From Verrucomicrobiaceae bacterium (GTDB taxonomy: Bacteria; Verrucomicrobiota; Verrucomicrobiia; Chthoniobacterales; JAATET01): a stretch of 64,000 nt of DNA. The stretch is from positions 31,982 to 95,981 of the forward strand of contig JAIYAZ010000047.1 in NCBI GenBank assembly GCA_027488755.1, read 5' to 3'. This document shows positions 1-9,438 of the stretch, in pieces. Numbering within the stretch: the stretch's first letter is position 1; every line of letters starts with the position of its first letter. The notes beneath the pieces were generated by a model. It was not told the DNA's origin, ran no database searches, and saw nothing but the letters and a program-made list of their open reading frames with translations. The translations under genes and the position numbers were made by a program.

Positions 1-385
1 CCGTGCGCACCACCACCTCCACCTCCGCCCTCGCCAGCAGCGGCCGCACCAGCTCCAGCTGGAAGTTGCGCGACAGCGTCGCCACCGCGCCGATCCGCAG
101 GACCTGCCGCCGCGTCGGCGACCGATGCTGCAGCGCGTCCAGCAGCTCCTCGCCCGTGCGGAAAATCGTCTCCGCGTAGTCCAGCGCGATCCGCCCCGTC
201 TCCGTCAGCTCCAGCCGCTTGTTCCGCCGCTCAAACAACTTCTGCCCCAGGCTCTCCTCCAGCTGGCCGAGCTGAATGCTCAGCGCCGAGGGCGAGAGAC
301 GCAGATGCTCCGCGGCCCGGGTCAGGTTTCCCTCCGCGGCGATCGCGCGGAAATAACGCAGGTGATGGTAGTTCAGGAAGCTCAT
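1..385 (-). CDS. LysR-family transcriptional regulator (5' part only, runs off the window)
   Basis: The first 128 residues of a DNA-binding regulator; the effector-binding domain lies outside the window. The N-terminus begins MSFLNYHYLRYFRAI and continues into a winged helix-turn-helix with the typical LysR sequence NLTRAAEHLRLSPSALSIQL, followed by LFERRNKRLELTETG. This N-terminus recalls the NhaR/CbbR side of the family. It starts at an ATG 94 bases from the dabB start and is divergent from it. LysR genes beside dabAB are common and usually control inorganic carbon or pH-linked genes, so control of dabB is likely but inferred. Confidence 0.88.
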   Translation of the reverse strand, partial: MSFLNYHHLRYFRAIAAEGNLTRAAEHLRLSPSALSIQLGQLEESLGQKLFERRNKRLELTETGRIALDYAETIFRTGEELLDALQHRSPTRRQVLRIGAVATLSRNFQLELVRPLLARAEVEVVVRT

Positions 386-479
386 GCTGTTGTTTATAAT
401 ATCAAACGATCATGTAAAAAACATCGATTGGATCAAACAATGGAAAATTCCGTATCCATGCAGCCGTCAACCAACCGCC
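386..479. promoter_or_regulatory. Divergent lysR-dabB control region
   Basis: This 94-base gap is strikingly AT-rich for the neighbourhood. It contains a perfect TATAAT at 395-400 reading toward dabB, an inverted repeat ATGT-N5-ACAT at 412-424, and a repeated ATCAAAC sequence near 401 and 432. LysR proteins usually bind T-N11-A type palindromes in exactly this position. No good -35 box is visible 17 bases before the TATAAT, which fits a promoter that needs an activator. Binding is inferred. Confidence 0.5.
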
Positions 480-2048
480 ATGAGTTCACCGCTGCCCGCC
501 ATCCTGCCGCTCCTCGCCGTCCTGCCGCCCCTGCTCGCCCTGTTCGTTCCGGCGACCCTCGCCAACCGCTTCCCGCTCGCGGCCGGCCGCCTCGCCGGTG
601 CCGCCATGCTTCTCTCCCTCGGCCTCGCCCTCGTCGCCGCCCTCGAGCTCGCCGTGCTCGGCCGGCCGGTCCACCACGAGTTCCTCGCCGTCGGTCCCGC
701 CGCCCTCACCGTCTACTTCGACGTGGTCACCGCCATCATGCTTGTCCTCGTGGCCTTCCTCGGCGCGGCGGTCACGGCCTTCTCCCGGCACTACCTCGCC
801 GGGGACGCCCATCAGGGCCGGTTCTTTAAGGGACTCGCCCTCACCGTCGGCAGCGTCCTCCTGCTTATCGTCTCGGGCAACCTTGCGATGTTCACCCTCG
901 CATGGATCGCCACCAGCCTCTCGCTCCACCAGCTCCTCACCTTCTACCCGGACCGGCCCGCGGCCCTGCTCGCGGCGCGGAAGAAATACGTCTTCAGCCG
1001 GCTGGGTGATCTCTGCCTCCTCGCCGCGCTCTTCGTGGCCTGGCAGCAATTCGGCACCCTCGACTACGCGAAGCTGTTCGCCGAAGCGGCCGACGGCGTC
1101 GGCGCCGGTCTGCCCACGCTCGGATTCCTCCTCGTCGCCGGCGCGATCCTCAAGTCCGCGCAGTTCCCCTTCCACGGCTGGCTGCCCGACACGATGGAAA
1201 CCCCCACGCCCGTCTCCGCCCTCATGCACGCCGGCATCATCAACGCCGGCGGCTTCCTCGTCATCCGCTTCAGCCCGCTCGTCACGCTCTCGCCCGCCGC
1301 CCTCGACCTCCTCGCGGCCGTCGGCGCAATCACCGCGCTCTTCGGCTCGGTGGTCATGATTACCCAGACCAGCATCAAGCGCACGCTCGCCTTCTCCACC
1401 GTCGCGCAGATGGGCTTCATGATGCTCCAGTGCGGCCTCGGCGCCTTTGCCCTCGCCCTGCTCCACATCGTCGCCCACTCGCTCTACAAGGCCCACGCCT
1501 TCCTCTCCTCGGGCGGCGTCATCGCGCAAATGCGGGCCGCCGGCTCCCCGCCCGCCCGGCTCCATCCCGGACTGCCCGGCGTGCTGGGCGCGTTCGCGGT
1601 GGCTGTCCTGCTCGTGCTTGCCGTCACGCTCCCGCTCGGCGCCGCCCCCTGGGGCGACCCCGCCAGGTTTGCGCTCTCATTCATCCTCGCCATCGCCCTC
1701 GCCCAGTTGCTCTGGAACTGGTGGACTCTCGCCGGCGGAGCCGCCTCGCTGTTCGCCGGGGTCGCCGTGGCGCTCGGCGTCTGCGTCCTCTCCTTCGGTC
1801 TGCACGCCGGCGCGCAATGGCTCGTCAACGGCAGCGTGGCCGCCGCCCCGTCCTCCGCGGTGCTCTGGCCGATTGCGATTCTCACGCCCCTGGCCTTCCT
1901 CCTCGTGGCCGCCCGGGTGTTCCTGCCGCCGTCCTGGGTTTCCACCCGCCTTGGCCGCGCCCTCTTCGTCCACGCCTACAACGGCTTCTACGTGAATACC
2001 TTCGCGAACCGCCTCCTCCACGCGCTCCGCCTCTCCAAGTCCGCCTAA
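480..2048 (+). CDS. dabB: DabB, membrane subunit of the DAB inorganic carbon accumulation complex
   Basis: A 522-residue membrane protein of the NADH-quinone oxidoreductase subunit L/proton-conducting transporter family. It is believed to couple cation flow to the DabA carbonic-anhydrase-like subunit so that CO2 is hydrated and trapped as bicarbonate. About a dozen hydrophobic segments are visible. The antiporter core includes the segment KSAQFPFHGWLPDTMETPTP (residues about 235-255), MHAGIINAGGFLVIR, and a later HIVAHSLYKAHAFLSSG. The first in-frame ATG that gives the standard N-terminus is 480; earlier in-frame codons overlap the promoter. It is followed 8 bases later by dabA, as in known dab operons. 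Assignment as DabB rather than a complex I subunit rests on the DabA neighbour. Confidence 0.92.
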   Translation: MSSPLPAILPLLAVLPPLLALFVPATLANRFPLAAGRLAGAAMLLSLGLALVAALELAVLGRPVHHEFLAVGPAALTVYFDVVTAIMLVLVAFLGAAVTAFSRHYLAGDAHQGRFFKGLALTVGSVLLLIVSGNLAMFTLAWIATSLSLHQLLTFYPDRPAALLAARKKYVFSRLGDLCLLAALFVAWQQFGTLDYAKLFAEAADGVGAGLPTLGFLLVAGAILKSAQFPFHGWLPDTMETPTPVSALMHAGIINAGGFLVIRFSPLVTLSPAALDLLAAVGAITALFGSVVMITQTSIKRTLAFSTVAQMGFMMLQCGLGAFALALLHIVAHSLYKAHAFLSSGGVIAQMRAAGSPPARLHPGLPGVLGAFAVAVLLVLAVTLPLGAAPWGDPARFALSFILAIALAQLLWNWWTLAGGAASLFAGVAVALGVCVLSFGLHAGAQWLVNGSVAAAPSSAVLWPIAILTPLAFLLVAARVFLPPSWVSTRLGRALFVHAYNGFYVNTFANRLLHALRLSKSA

Positions 2049-2056
2049 TCCCACCC

Positions 2057-4468
2057 ATGTCCACTTCCGCACCCATGCCCACGCTCGCTTCTTCTGACAT
2101 CCAAACCGCCGTCGATACCGCCACCCGGCGGGTCGCCCCCCTCTGGCCGCTCAGCCGCTTCGTGGCCGTCAACCCCTTCGTCGGCCTGGCGGACACGCCC
2201 TTCGTCGAGGCCACGGAAATCGTCGGCCGCGCCAGCGGCTCGCCGCTCACCCTTCCGCCCGCCTTTTACCGGGAACGCTTCACGAGCGGCGTCATCACCC
2301 CCGCCGATCTTCTCAGCGCCTCGCGGGAAGCCTTCGCGAAGGCCGGCGAAGGGGCCGTCACTCCCACCGTCGAATCCCTCATCGCCGCCCTGCAGGCCGC
2401 GGACTGGACCGAACCCGCCGCCACGCTCACGCCCCTGCCCAGCGCGCTCCATGATGCCGCCCACGGCACGCGGTGGAGCCGCTTCTTCGTGGAGGAGGCC
2501 TCCAAATGGTGCGCCGCCTACTACGACGAAGGTCAGGCCCTCTGGCGGTTTCCCTGGAAAGGCATTCCGCTCTTTGCGGCCTGGCGGCAGGCCGCAGCCT
2601 GCGACCGCAATCCCGAGGTCGCCGGCCTGCCCGGCTGGCGGAGCTTTGCCGCCTCGCTGGGGGACGATCCCCGGCTCGAAATCGAGCGCGGCCTGCGGCA
2701 GCTCAAGGTTCCCGCCCCTGCCGCCGCGGACTTTTGCCACCGGCTCCTGATGTCCATCAGCGGCTGGGCCGGTCACCTCCAGTTCCGGGCCCACGAAAAG
2801 GCCCTCGTCGGCGAAAAGGACGACGCCATCGTGCATCTCCTCGCCATCCGCATGGCGGGTGAACTCGCCCTCCACGCCCGGCTCTGGAACGAATCCCTCG
2901 CCGCCGCGTGGAACGCGCAGATCGCCAATCCCCCCGGCCTCGCCGGCTCCGCTGCGCTTGCCCCGGCCCGCATCTGGCAACGGGCCCTCGAATGCGCCCG
3001 GCAGCGGGAACTCTTTGGCCGGATGGCCGCCGCGCCGAAAGTCGTCACGTCCGCGCGGCCGGACTTTCAGGCGGTCTTCTGCATCGACGTGCGGTCCGAA
3101 ATCTACCGGCGGTCGCTTGAGTCTGTCGCCCCCACCGGCCAAACCATCGGCTTCGCCGGCTTCTTCGGGTTCCCGATTGAGGCCGTCCCCGCCGGGGAGA
3201 CGCACGGCACGCCCCAATGCCCCGTGCTGCTCACGCCCGCCGTGAAGGTGCCCGCCCAGTCCACCGCCGCCGGGGTGCGGAAGATCGGCTCCCACAAGCG
3301 CTCCGCCACCGCCTGGGGCGGCTTCAAGTCCGCCGCGATCTCCAGCTTCGTCTTCGTCGAAACCGCCGGCCTCGGCTTCGCCGCGAAGTTTGCCCGGGAT
3401 CTGACCCACCACTCAAAGACCCCGGCCTGCTCCTCCTGCGGCGTTGCGACGGAGGGCATCGCCCTTGACCAACGGGTCGGCATGGCCGCCGGCGCGCTTC
3501 GGCACATGGGCTTTGCCGGTGGCGGTCTCGCCCGGGTGGTTCTGCTCTGCGGCCACGGCAGCGAGACGGCCAATAACCCCTACGGCTCCAGCCTGGATTG
3601 CGGCGCCTGCGGCGGCCACACCGGCGAGGCGAACGCCCGCACCGCCGCCGCCATTCTCAACGACCCCGCCGTCCGCAAGGGCCTCGGCGCCCAGGGCATC
3701 GAGCTCCCCGCCGACACCTGGTTTGTCGCCGGGCTGCACAACACCACAACCGACGCGGTCACGCTCTTCGACGTCGACGCCGCGCCGGCCACGCACGCCG
3801 CGGAACTCACCGCCCTCCAACGGCACCTCGACGCCGCGACCGCGATCGCCCAAAAGGAACGCTCGCCTCTCCTCGGCGAAAATCCCGCCGCCCCCGGCCT
3901 CGCCGCGCGGATTCGGGAGCGGAGCCACGACTGGTCCCAGGTCCGGCCCGAGTGGGGCCTGGCCGGCAACTATGCCTTCATCGCCGCGCCGAGGTTCCGC
4001 ACCGCCGGGCTCAAACTCGACGGCCGGGTCTTCCTCCATGACTACCGCTACGAGGCCGACGCGGGTGAGGCCACCCTCGAGCTGCTCCTCGCCGCGCCGG
4101 TGGTCGTCGCCAGCTGGATCAACCTCCAATACTTCGCCTCCACCGTGGACAACGGCCGCTTCGGCGCCGGAAACAAAACGCTCCACAACGTGGCCGCCGC
4201 CATCGGCGTCTACGAGGGCAACGGCGGGGACCTCCGGGTCGGCCTGCCCTTCCAGTCCGTGCACGACGGGCAGGAATGGCGGCACGAACCCCTCCGGCTC
4301 AGCGTTTGCGTCGAAGCGCCGCCCGAGGCCATGAACCGCATTCTCGAAAAACATCCCGAGGTTGCCGCCCTCGTCGCGAACGAGTGGATTCACCTCTTCG
4401 CCATCGGCGCGAGCGGTGCCGTCAGCGCGAAGTCCGACGGATGCGGCGGCTGGACGCCCGTCGCCTAA
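2057..4468 (+). CDS. dabA: DabA, carbonic-anhydrase-like subunit (DUF2309/UPF0753)
   Basis: An 803-residue cytoplasmic protein, the usual DabA size. In the family a beta-carbonic-anhydrase-like zinc site is formed by Cys, Asp, His and Cys. All four are present: C342 and D344 in FCIDVRSE, H500 in LLCGHGSETANNPYGSS, and C515 in LDCGACGGHTGE. The H-to-C spacing of 15 matches the characterised protein. The N-terminal block RVAPLWPLSRFVAVNPFVG is also family-typical. Together with DabB it should drive vectorial CO2 hydration and bicarbonate accumulation. I chose the ATG at 2057, 8 bases after dabB. The 3' end overlaps the convergent bioA by 4 bases. Confidence 0.95.
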   Translation: MSTSAPMPTLASSDIQTAVDTATRRVAPLWPLSRFVAVNPFVGLADTPFVEATEIVGRASGSPLTLPPAFYRERFTSGVITPADLLSASREAFAKAGEGAVTPTVESLIAALQAADWTEPAATLTPLPSALHDAAHGTRWSRFFVEEASKWCAAYYDEGQALWRFPWKGIPLFAAWRQAAACDRNPEVAGLPGWRSFAASLGDDPRLEIERGLRQLKVPAPAAADFCHRLLMSISGWAGHLQFRAHEKALVGEKDDAIVHLLAIRMAGELALHARLWNESLAAAWNAQIANPPGLAGSAALAPARIWQRALECARQRELFGRMAAAPKVVTSARPDFQAVFCIDVRSEIYRRSLESVAPTGQTIGFAGFFGFPIEAVPAGETHGTPQCPVLLTPAVKVPAQSTAAGVRKIGSHKRSATAWGGFKSAAISSFVFVETAGLGFAAKFARDLTHHSKTPACSSCGVATEGIALDQRVGMAAGALRHMGFAGGGLARVVLLCGHGSETANNPYGSSLDCGACGGHTGEANARTAAAILNDPAVRKGLGAQGIELPADTWFVAGLHNTTTDAVTLFDVDAAPATHAAELTALQRHLDAATAIAQKERSPLLGENPAAPGLAARIRERSHDWSQVRPEWGLAGNYAFIAAPRFRTAGLKLDGRVFLHDYRYEADAGEATLELLLAAPVVVASWINLQYFASTVDNGRFGAGNKTLHNVAAAIGVYEGNGGDLRVGLPFQSVHDGQEWRHEPLRLSVCVEAPPEAMNRILEKHPEVAALVANEWIHLFAIGASGAVSAKSDGCGGWTPVA

Positions 4469-5751
4469 CCGCAAACCTCGTCGATCGCGCGGCGGATCGC
4501 TTCCACCGCGCGGTCGATCTGCGCCGTTGACACGCACAGCGGCGGCATCAGCACGATCGTGTCGAGCACCGGCCGCGTCAGCAGACCGTGCGCCCGCGCC
4601 GCCGTGCAGATCTGCCCCCCGCGCAACTCGTCCCACGGATAAGCCGAGGCCTTGTCCGGCCCAACCTCAATGCCCGCGATGAATCCGCAGCGGCGCACCT
4701 CGCGCACCCGCGGATGCGCGGCCAGTTCGTCGAGCCGTGTGTGCAGGTGGGCGATCTTCGGTTTGAGCGCCTCCAGCGTCCGCTCCTCCTCGAAGATCGC
4801 CAGATTCGCCAGCGCGGCCGCGCAGCCCAGCGCGCTGCCCGTGTAGCTGTGGCCGTAATAAAACGTCTTCAGCTCCGCCACCTCGCCGAGAAATTTCCGA
4901 AACACCCGCTCCGTCGTGAGCGTCGCCGCCAGGGGCAGGTAACCGCCCGTGAGCCCCTTCGCCAGGCACAGGAAATCCGGAAACACCCGCTCCTGCTCGC
5001 AGGCAAACATCGTCCCCGTGCGGCCGAAGCCCGTCATCACCTCGTCCAGAACCAAAAAGATCCCGTGCACATCGCACCACGCGCTCAGCTCCCGCAGCAT
5101 CCCGGTCGGCCACACCCGCATGCCGGCCGCGCCCTGGATAAGCGGCTCAATGATGACCGCCGCAATCGTCTCTGGCCGTTCCAGCCGCGCGAGGTCTTCC
5201 AGCCCGCCAATGCGCTCCACCGGAAAATGCAGGCCCGCAAACCGCCCGTGAAACCCCGCGATGCCGCCCACGCTTGAGGCGCCCGCCGTGTCGCCGTGAT
5301 ACGCGCGGTCAAACGCCACGAAGCGGTTCCGCTCCGGCCGCCCGTCGAGCTGCCAATACTGCACCGCCATCTTCAGCGCCGCCTCGATGGCCGTTGATCC
5401 GTCGTCCGAAAAAAACGCCCGCGTGAGCGTGTTGGTCGGAAAGAGCCCGCACAGCCGGGCCGCCAGCTCGGCCGCCGGAGCGTTCGTCGAGCCTAGGAAC
5501 GACACATGCGCCACCCGGTCGAGCTGCGCGCGAATCGCCGCGTCGATCCGGGGATGGCGATGGCCGTGCACGTTCGTCCAGATCGAGGAATTCCCGTCGA
5601 GGTATTCGCGGCCGTGCTGATCCCGCAGCACCGCGCCCTCGCCCTCCACGAGCATCAGCGGCTCATGCTCCGGCGCGCACCACGCCTTCATCTGCGTGAA
5701 CGGATGCCACGTGTGCGCCTTGTCCGCGGCCAGGAGAACGTCAAGATCCAT
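4465..5751 (-). CDS. bioA: Adenosylmethionine-8-amino-7-oxononanoate aminotransferase
   Basis: A 428-residue PLP enzyme that converts 7-keto-8-aminopelargonate to 7,8-diaminopelargonate in biotin synthesis, using S-adenosylmethionine as amino donor. The BioA N-terminus HTWHPFTQMKAW is distinctive against other class III aminotransferases. FLVLDEVMTGFGRTG carries the PLP-ring Asp, and FLCLAKGLTGGYLPLA carries the Schiff-base Lys. It stands alone: no other bio gene is in the window. The ATG start at 5751 faces the CPBP protease gene divergently. Confidence 0.95.
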   Translation of the reverse strand: MDLDVLLAADKAHTWHPFTQMKAWCAPEHEPLMLVEGEGAVLRDQHGREYLDGNSSIWTNVHGHRHPRIDAAIRAQLDRVAHVSFLGSTNAPAAELAARLCGLFPTNTLTRAFFSDDGSTAIEAALKMAVQYWQLDGRPERNRFVAFDRAYHGDTAGASSVGGIAGFHGRFAGLHFPVERIGGLEDLARLERPETIAAVIIEPLIQGAAGMRVWPTGMLRELSAWCDVHGIFLVLDEVMTGFGRTGTMFACEQERVFPDFLCLAKGLTGGYLPLAATLTTERVFRKFLGEVAELKTFYYGHSYTGSALGCAAALANLAIFEEERTLEALKPKIAHLHTRLDELAAHPRVREVRRCGFIAGIEVGPDKASAYPWDELRGGQICTAARAHGLLTRPVLDTIVLMPPLCVSTAQIDRAVEAIRRAIDEVCG

Positions 5752-5836
5752 CCGCGCACTGTAGCGTCCCGCGGGCCGTCGCGCACGGGCGAACGCCGGG
5801 GCTGGCGGGATGCCCCGGGCCTGCTAGGCTGCGCGC

Positions 5837-6727
5837 GTGAATCCCCTCGGGAAACTCGCCCTCTACCTCGTCGCCGTCGTCCTCACGGCCTGCCTGCTCG
5901 CGCCCCCGGTGTATTGGTTTCTCCACGACGCGCATCCCTTCCTGCGCGACATGCCGTTCCACCGCTTCTTCAACCGCGTCGCCCTCGTCGCGGCCATCCT
6001 CTACCTCTGGCCCACCCTGCGCTGGATCAACGTCTGCAGCCGCGCCGAACTCGGCCTCGCGCGCAACCCCCACGCCGGCCGCGACCTGCTCCGCGGCCTC
6101 ACGCTGGCCACGCTCCCCCTGCTCGCGCTCGCGGCCGTCTACTTCGGCTTCGAAATCTACCGCGTGCGCAACGAGATCAACTGGGCCAAATTCTGCCCCA
6201 TCCTCGCCACGGCGGCGTTTGTCCCGGTGCTCGAGGAGGCGCTCTTCCGCGGCGTGCTGCTCGGGCTCGCCGTCCGCCAGCTCGGCCGCGTCAGCGGCGC
6301 CGTGGTGGTTTCGCTGATCTTTGCCGTCATCCATTTCGTGCGGCAGCACGGCGAGGTGACGGAGGTCCACTGGTGGAGCGGTTTCGCGCTGCTCGGCACG
6401 GTCTTCCCGCCGGCCGACGCCCGCGTCATCACCGCCTTTGGCGCGCTGAATCTTTTTGTGATCGGCCTGATCCTCGCCTACGCCACGCTGCGCACGCGGT
6501 CCCTCTGGCTCGGCATCGGGCTCCATGCCGCGTGGATCTTCGGCCAGCAGGCGCTGAACGTCATCGCCCGCTACCGCGTGAAGCCGCCCGACGCCCTGCT
6601 GCCGTGGTTCGGCCCGACGGTCGTAAGCGGCATGGTCCCCACCGGCCTCGTGCCGCTGGCGGCCCTGCTTGTCACCGGCGGGCTGGTCTGGTGGACTCTG
6701 CGCCGTGGGCGTGGGGCGAATGCTTGA
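5837..6727 (+). CDS. CPBP-family intramembrane glutamic protease (Rce1/AbiI type)
   Basis: A 296-residue polytopic membrane protein with a GTG start. It carries the three CPBP motifs: EEALFRG (glutamate dyad plus Arg), a second segment with FAVIHFVRQH, and a C-terminal GIGLHAAWIFGQQ. These form the active site of the Rce1-like intramembrane endopeptidases. The bacterial substrates are mostly unknown, and members act in bacteriocin immunity or membrane protein maturation. It is the first gene of a tight same-strand run (CPBP, comF, accD, folC), and its end overlaps comF by 8 bases. Confidence 0.87.
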   Translation: MNPLGKLALYLVAVVLTACLLAPPVYWFLHDAHPFLRDMPFHRFFNRVALVAAILYLWPTLRWINVCSRAELGLARNPHAGRDLLRGLTLATLPLLALAAVYFGFEIYRVRNEINWAKFCPILATAAFVPVLEEALFRGVLLGLAVRQLGRVSGAVVVSLIFAVIHFVRQHGEVTEVHWWSGFALLGTVFPPADARVITAFGALNLFVIGLILAYATLRTRSLWLGIGLHAAWIFGQQALNVIARYRVKPPDALLPWFGPTVVSGMVPTGLVPLAALLVTGGLVWWTLRRGRGANA

Positions 6728-7433
6728 GCCGGTTCTCGGTGCGTTGGCGGATCTCGTGTATCCGCCCCACTGCGTTGCCTGCGGGTGCCGCCAGCCCTCC
6801 GGCGTCTGGCTCTGCGCGGACTGCGACGCCAAGGTCCGCCGGCTCGACGGCCCGAAATGCCCCGTCTGCTCGCGGCCGTTCGACGGAGCCATCGACATTT
6901 TCACCTGCCCGAACTGCCGCGGCGAGACCCTGCATCTTCATTTCGCCGTCGCCGTCGTGCGCGCCGAAGGCACGGCCCGTGACCTCATCCACCGCTTCAA
7001 ATACGGACGCGAGTTCACCCTGCGCCGCGTGCTCGGCGACTGGCTGGTCGAGGCCTTTGACGATCCCCGCCTCGCCGATGCGTCCGAGGCGCAACTGGTG
7101 CCCGTGCCCCTGCACCCCGCCCGCCTCCGCGAACGGCGCTTCAATCAATCCGAGGCCCTCGCCGACTGGGTCGCGCGCCGGCGCGGCCTCCGCGTCGTGC
7201 AGCCGCTCCGGCGTTCCCGCCCCACGGTGACGCAAACGCATTTCGACCGCCGGCAGCGGATGCGGAACTTGCGCGCCGCCTTCGCTTTGCGCCACAATGC
7301 CCGGGTGAAGGATCATTCATTCCTGCTGGTGGACGACGTGCTCACCACCGGCTCGACGCTGGACGAATGCGCGCGGGTGCTGCTTGAGGGCGGCGCGCGC
7401 TCCGTCCGCGCCATCACCGTAGCGCGGGGATAA
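6720..7433 (+). CDS. comF: ComF-family amidophosphoribosyltransferase-like protein
   Basis: A 237-residue cytoplasmic protein. The N-terminus has zinc-ribbon cysteine pairs (CVACGC, CADC, CPVCSRPF, CPNCRG), and the C-terminal half is a type I phosphoribosyltransferase domain with the PRPP loop LLVDDVLTTGSTLDEC. ComF proteins act in DNA uptake during transformation, where they interact with helicases such as PriA. In many species they are annotated only as double zinc ribbon PRTases. I prefer the ATG at 6720, since an earlier frame extension lies wholly within the CPBP gene. It is translationally coupled to that gene by an 8-base overlap. Confidence 0.88.
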   Translation: MLEPVLGALADLVYPPHCVACGCRQPSGVWLCADCDAKVRRLDGPKCPVCSRPFDGAIDIFTCPNCRGETLHLHFAVAVVRAEGTARDLIHRFKYGREFTLRRVLGDWLVEAFDDPRLADASEAQLVPVPLHPARLRERRFNQSEALADWVARRRGLRVVQPLRRSRPTVTQTHFDRRQRMRNLRAAFALRHNARVKDHSFLLVDDVLTTGSTLDECARVLLEGGARSVRAITVARG

Positions 7434-7441
7434 CTTCTGCC

Positions 7442-8284
7442 ATGGCCATTTTTCGCAAACCCGTCCTCAAATCCTCCTCCAAAAACCGCGAGATCCCCGA
7501 GGGGCTCTGGACCAAGTGTCCGTCCTGCGGCGAGGTCATCCACAACCTCGCGCTCGAGGAAAACCTCCGCGTCTGCCCGAAGTGCGAACACCATTTTCCC
7601 ATCAGCTCGAAGGAGCGCATCGCCTCGCTGGTCGACGAAGGCAGCTTCGAGGAAACCGACGCCAACCTCGTGGCCGTCGACACCCTCAAGTTCAAGGGCG
7701 TGGTCACCTATGAGGACGTGCTGAAAAAATACCGCGCGAAAACCGGCCTCAAGGACGGCGTCACCACCGGCACCGCCAAGGTCGATGGCCGCCCCGTCTC
7801 GCTCGCGGTCATGGACTTCACCTTCCTCGCCGCCACCATGGGCTCCGTCGTCGGGGAAAAAATCACCCGCACCATTGAGCTGGGCACCAAGAAGAAAATG
7901 CCCGTCATCATCGTCTGCGCCTCCGGCGGCGCCCGCATGTATGAGGGCATGCTCAGCCTCATGCAGATGGCGAAGACCAGCGGAGCGCTCGCCCGCCACG
8001 CCCAGGCCAAACTGCCCTACGTCGTCGTCCTTACGAATCCCACCACCGCCGGCGTCATGGCCAGCTACGCATCGCTCGGTGACGTCATCCTCGCCGAACC
8101 GAAGTCGATGATCGGCTTCGCCGGTCCGCGCGTGATCAAGGAGACCACCCACCAGGAACTCCCGCCCGGTTTCCAGACCGCCGAGTTCCTCGAAAAGCAC
8201 GGCCTCGTCGACCACATCGTGCCCCGCGCCAAGATGCGCGGCCTGCTCGTGCAGTTGCTGGGCTACTTCGGCGCGAAAAAATGA
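7442..8284 (+). CDS. accD: Acetyl-CoA carboxylase carboxyltransferase subunit beta
   Basis: A 280-residue subunit of the acetyl-CoA carboxylase carboxyltransferase, the committed step of fatty-acid synthesis. The N-terminal zinc ribbon uses C26, C29, C45 and C48 (KCPSCG and VCPKCEHHF). The crotonase-fold domain follows with IVCASGGARMYEGMLSLMQM and the oxyanion-forming segment IGFAGPRVIKETTHQELPPG. Length is standard. The stop codon overlaps the folC start in ATGA, the same accD-folC coupling found in many bacteria. Confidence 0.97.
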   Translation: MAIFRKPVLKSSSKNREIPEGLWTKCPSCGEVIHNLALEENLRVCPKCEHHFPISSKERIASLVDEGSFEETDANLVAVDTLKFKGVVTYEDVLKKYRAKTGLKDGVTTGTAKVDGRPVSLAVMDFTFLAATMGSVVGEKITRTIELGTKKKMPVIIVCASGGARMYEGMLSLMQMAKTSGALARHAQAKLPYVVVLTNPTTAGVMASYASLGDVILAEPKSMIGFAGPRVIKETTHQELPPGFQTAEFLEKHGLVDHIVPRAKMRGLLVQLLGYFGAKK

Positions 8285-9432
8285 ACCCCGCCGAGGCGCT
8301 CGCGTGGCTTCACTCCATGCAGCAATTCGGAATCAAGCTCGGGCTCGACAACCCCCGCGCCCTCCTCGCGTTGCTCGGCCACCCCGAGCGCGAGGTGCGC
8401 TGCCTGCACGTCGCCGGCACGAACGGCAAGGGCTCCGTCTGCGCCCTGCTCGACGCCGTCCTCCGCGCCGCCGGCCACCGCACGGGCCTCTACACCTCAC
8501 CGCACCTCGTCGATTTCCGCGAGCGCATCCAGGTCGATGGGCGCTGGATCGCGCCCGAAACCGTCGCCCGCCTGCTCACCACCGTGCGCAACGGCACCCG
8601 CGACTGGCCGCACGCGCCCACGTTTTTTGAAATCGTCACCGCCATCGCCCTCCGCCACTTCGCCGACGCGGGCTGCGATTACGTCGTTCTCGAGACCGGC
8701 ATGGGCGGACGCCTCGACGCGACGAACGCCGTCACGCCGATCGTCTCCGTGCTCACGCCCATCGGCATGGACCACATGCAATGGCTCGGGGACACCGTGG
8801 AGAAAATCGCCGCGGAAAAAGCCGGCATCATCAAGCCGGGCGTGCCCGTTGTGAGTGCGCCCCAGGTGCCCGCCGCCGCCGCCGTGCTCACGGCGCATGG
8901 GCCGGTCGAGTTTGTCCAGTCGCCGATCCCCGCCGACCTGACCGTGGCCCTGCCCGGCTCGCACCAACGGGAGAATGCCGCGCTTGCCCTCGCGGCGCTG
9001 CGGGCGGCGGGCATCCCGGTCAGCGAAAATGCCGCGCGCGCGGGCCTGCGCAACGTCCGCTGGCCCGGCCGCTTCCAATGCCTCGGCGACCTCGTGCTCG
9101 ATGGTGCGCACAACGCCCACGGTGCCGCGCAGCTCGTGAAAACGTGGTGGGAGGTCTTCGGCGCGGCCCGCGTCCCCGTGATCTTCGGCGCGATGCGCGA
9201 CAAGGATTACGCCGAAATGCTCCGCGTGCTCGCGCCGCTGGCGACCGAGTTTCGCTTTGTGCCGGTTGACAACCCGCGCGCCGTTTCCCCGGAGGAGCTT
9301 GCCGCCGCCTGGGCCGGACCGGCGCGGGTTTACCCGTCGCTGCGCGCCGCGCTGGACGAAGTCGAGGGCCGCACGCTCGTCACCGGCTCGCTATTCCTCA
9401 TTGGCGAGGCGCTCGCCCTGCTCGAGGGCTGA
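8281..9432 (+). CDS. folC: Folylpolyglutamate/dihydrofolate synthase
   Basis: A 383-residue Mur-ligase-fold ATP-dependent enzyme that adds glutamate to dihydropteroate or folates. Visible motifs are the P-loop VAGTNGKGSVCALLD, the folate-binding segment TGLYTSPHLVDFRERI, VLETGMGGRLDATN and a C-terminal DGAHNAHG. It is slightly short for a bifunctional FolC, and whether it has both activities cannot be read from sequence alone. The start overlaps accD by 4 bases. The end lies 6 bases from the convergent rpe gene. Confidence 0.93.
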   Translation: MNPAEALAWLHSMQQFGIKLGLDNPRALLALLGHPEREVRCLHVAGTNGKGSVCALLDAVLRAAGHRTGLYTSPHLVDFRERIQVDGRWIAPETVARLLTTVRNGTRDWPHAPTFFEIVTAIALRHFADAGCDYVVLETGMGGRLDATNAVTPIVSVLTPIGMDHMQWLGDTVEKIAAEKAGIIKPGVPVVSAPQVPAAAAVLTAHGPVEFVQSPIPADLTVALPGSHQRENAALALAALRAAGIPVSENAARAGLRNVRWPGRFQCLGDLVLDGAHNAHGAAQLVKTWWEVFGAARVPVIFGAMRDKDYAEMLRVLAPLATEFRFVPVDNPRAVSPEELAAAWAGPARVYPSLRAALDEVEGRTLVTGSLFLIGEALALLEG

Positions 9433-9438
9433 GACCGA

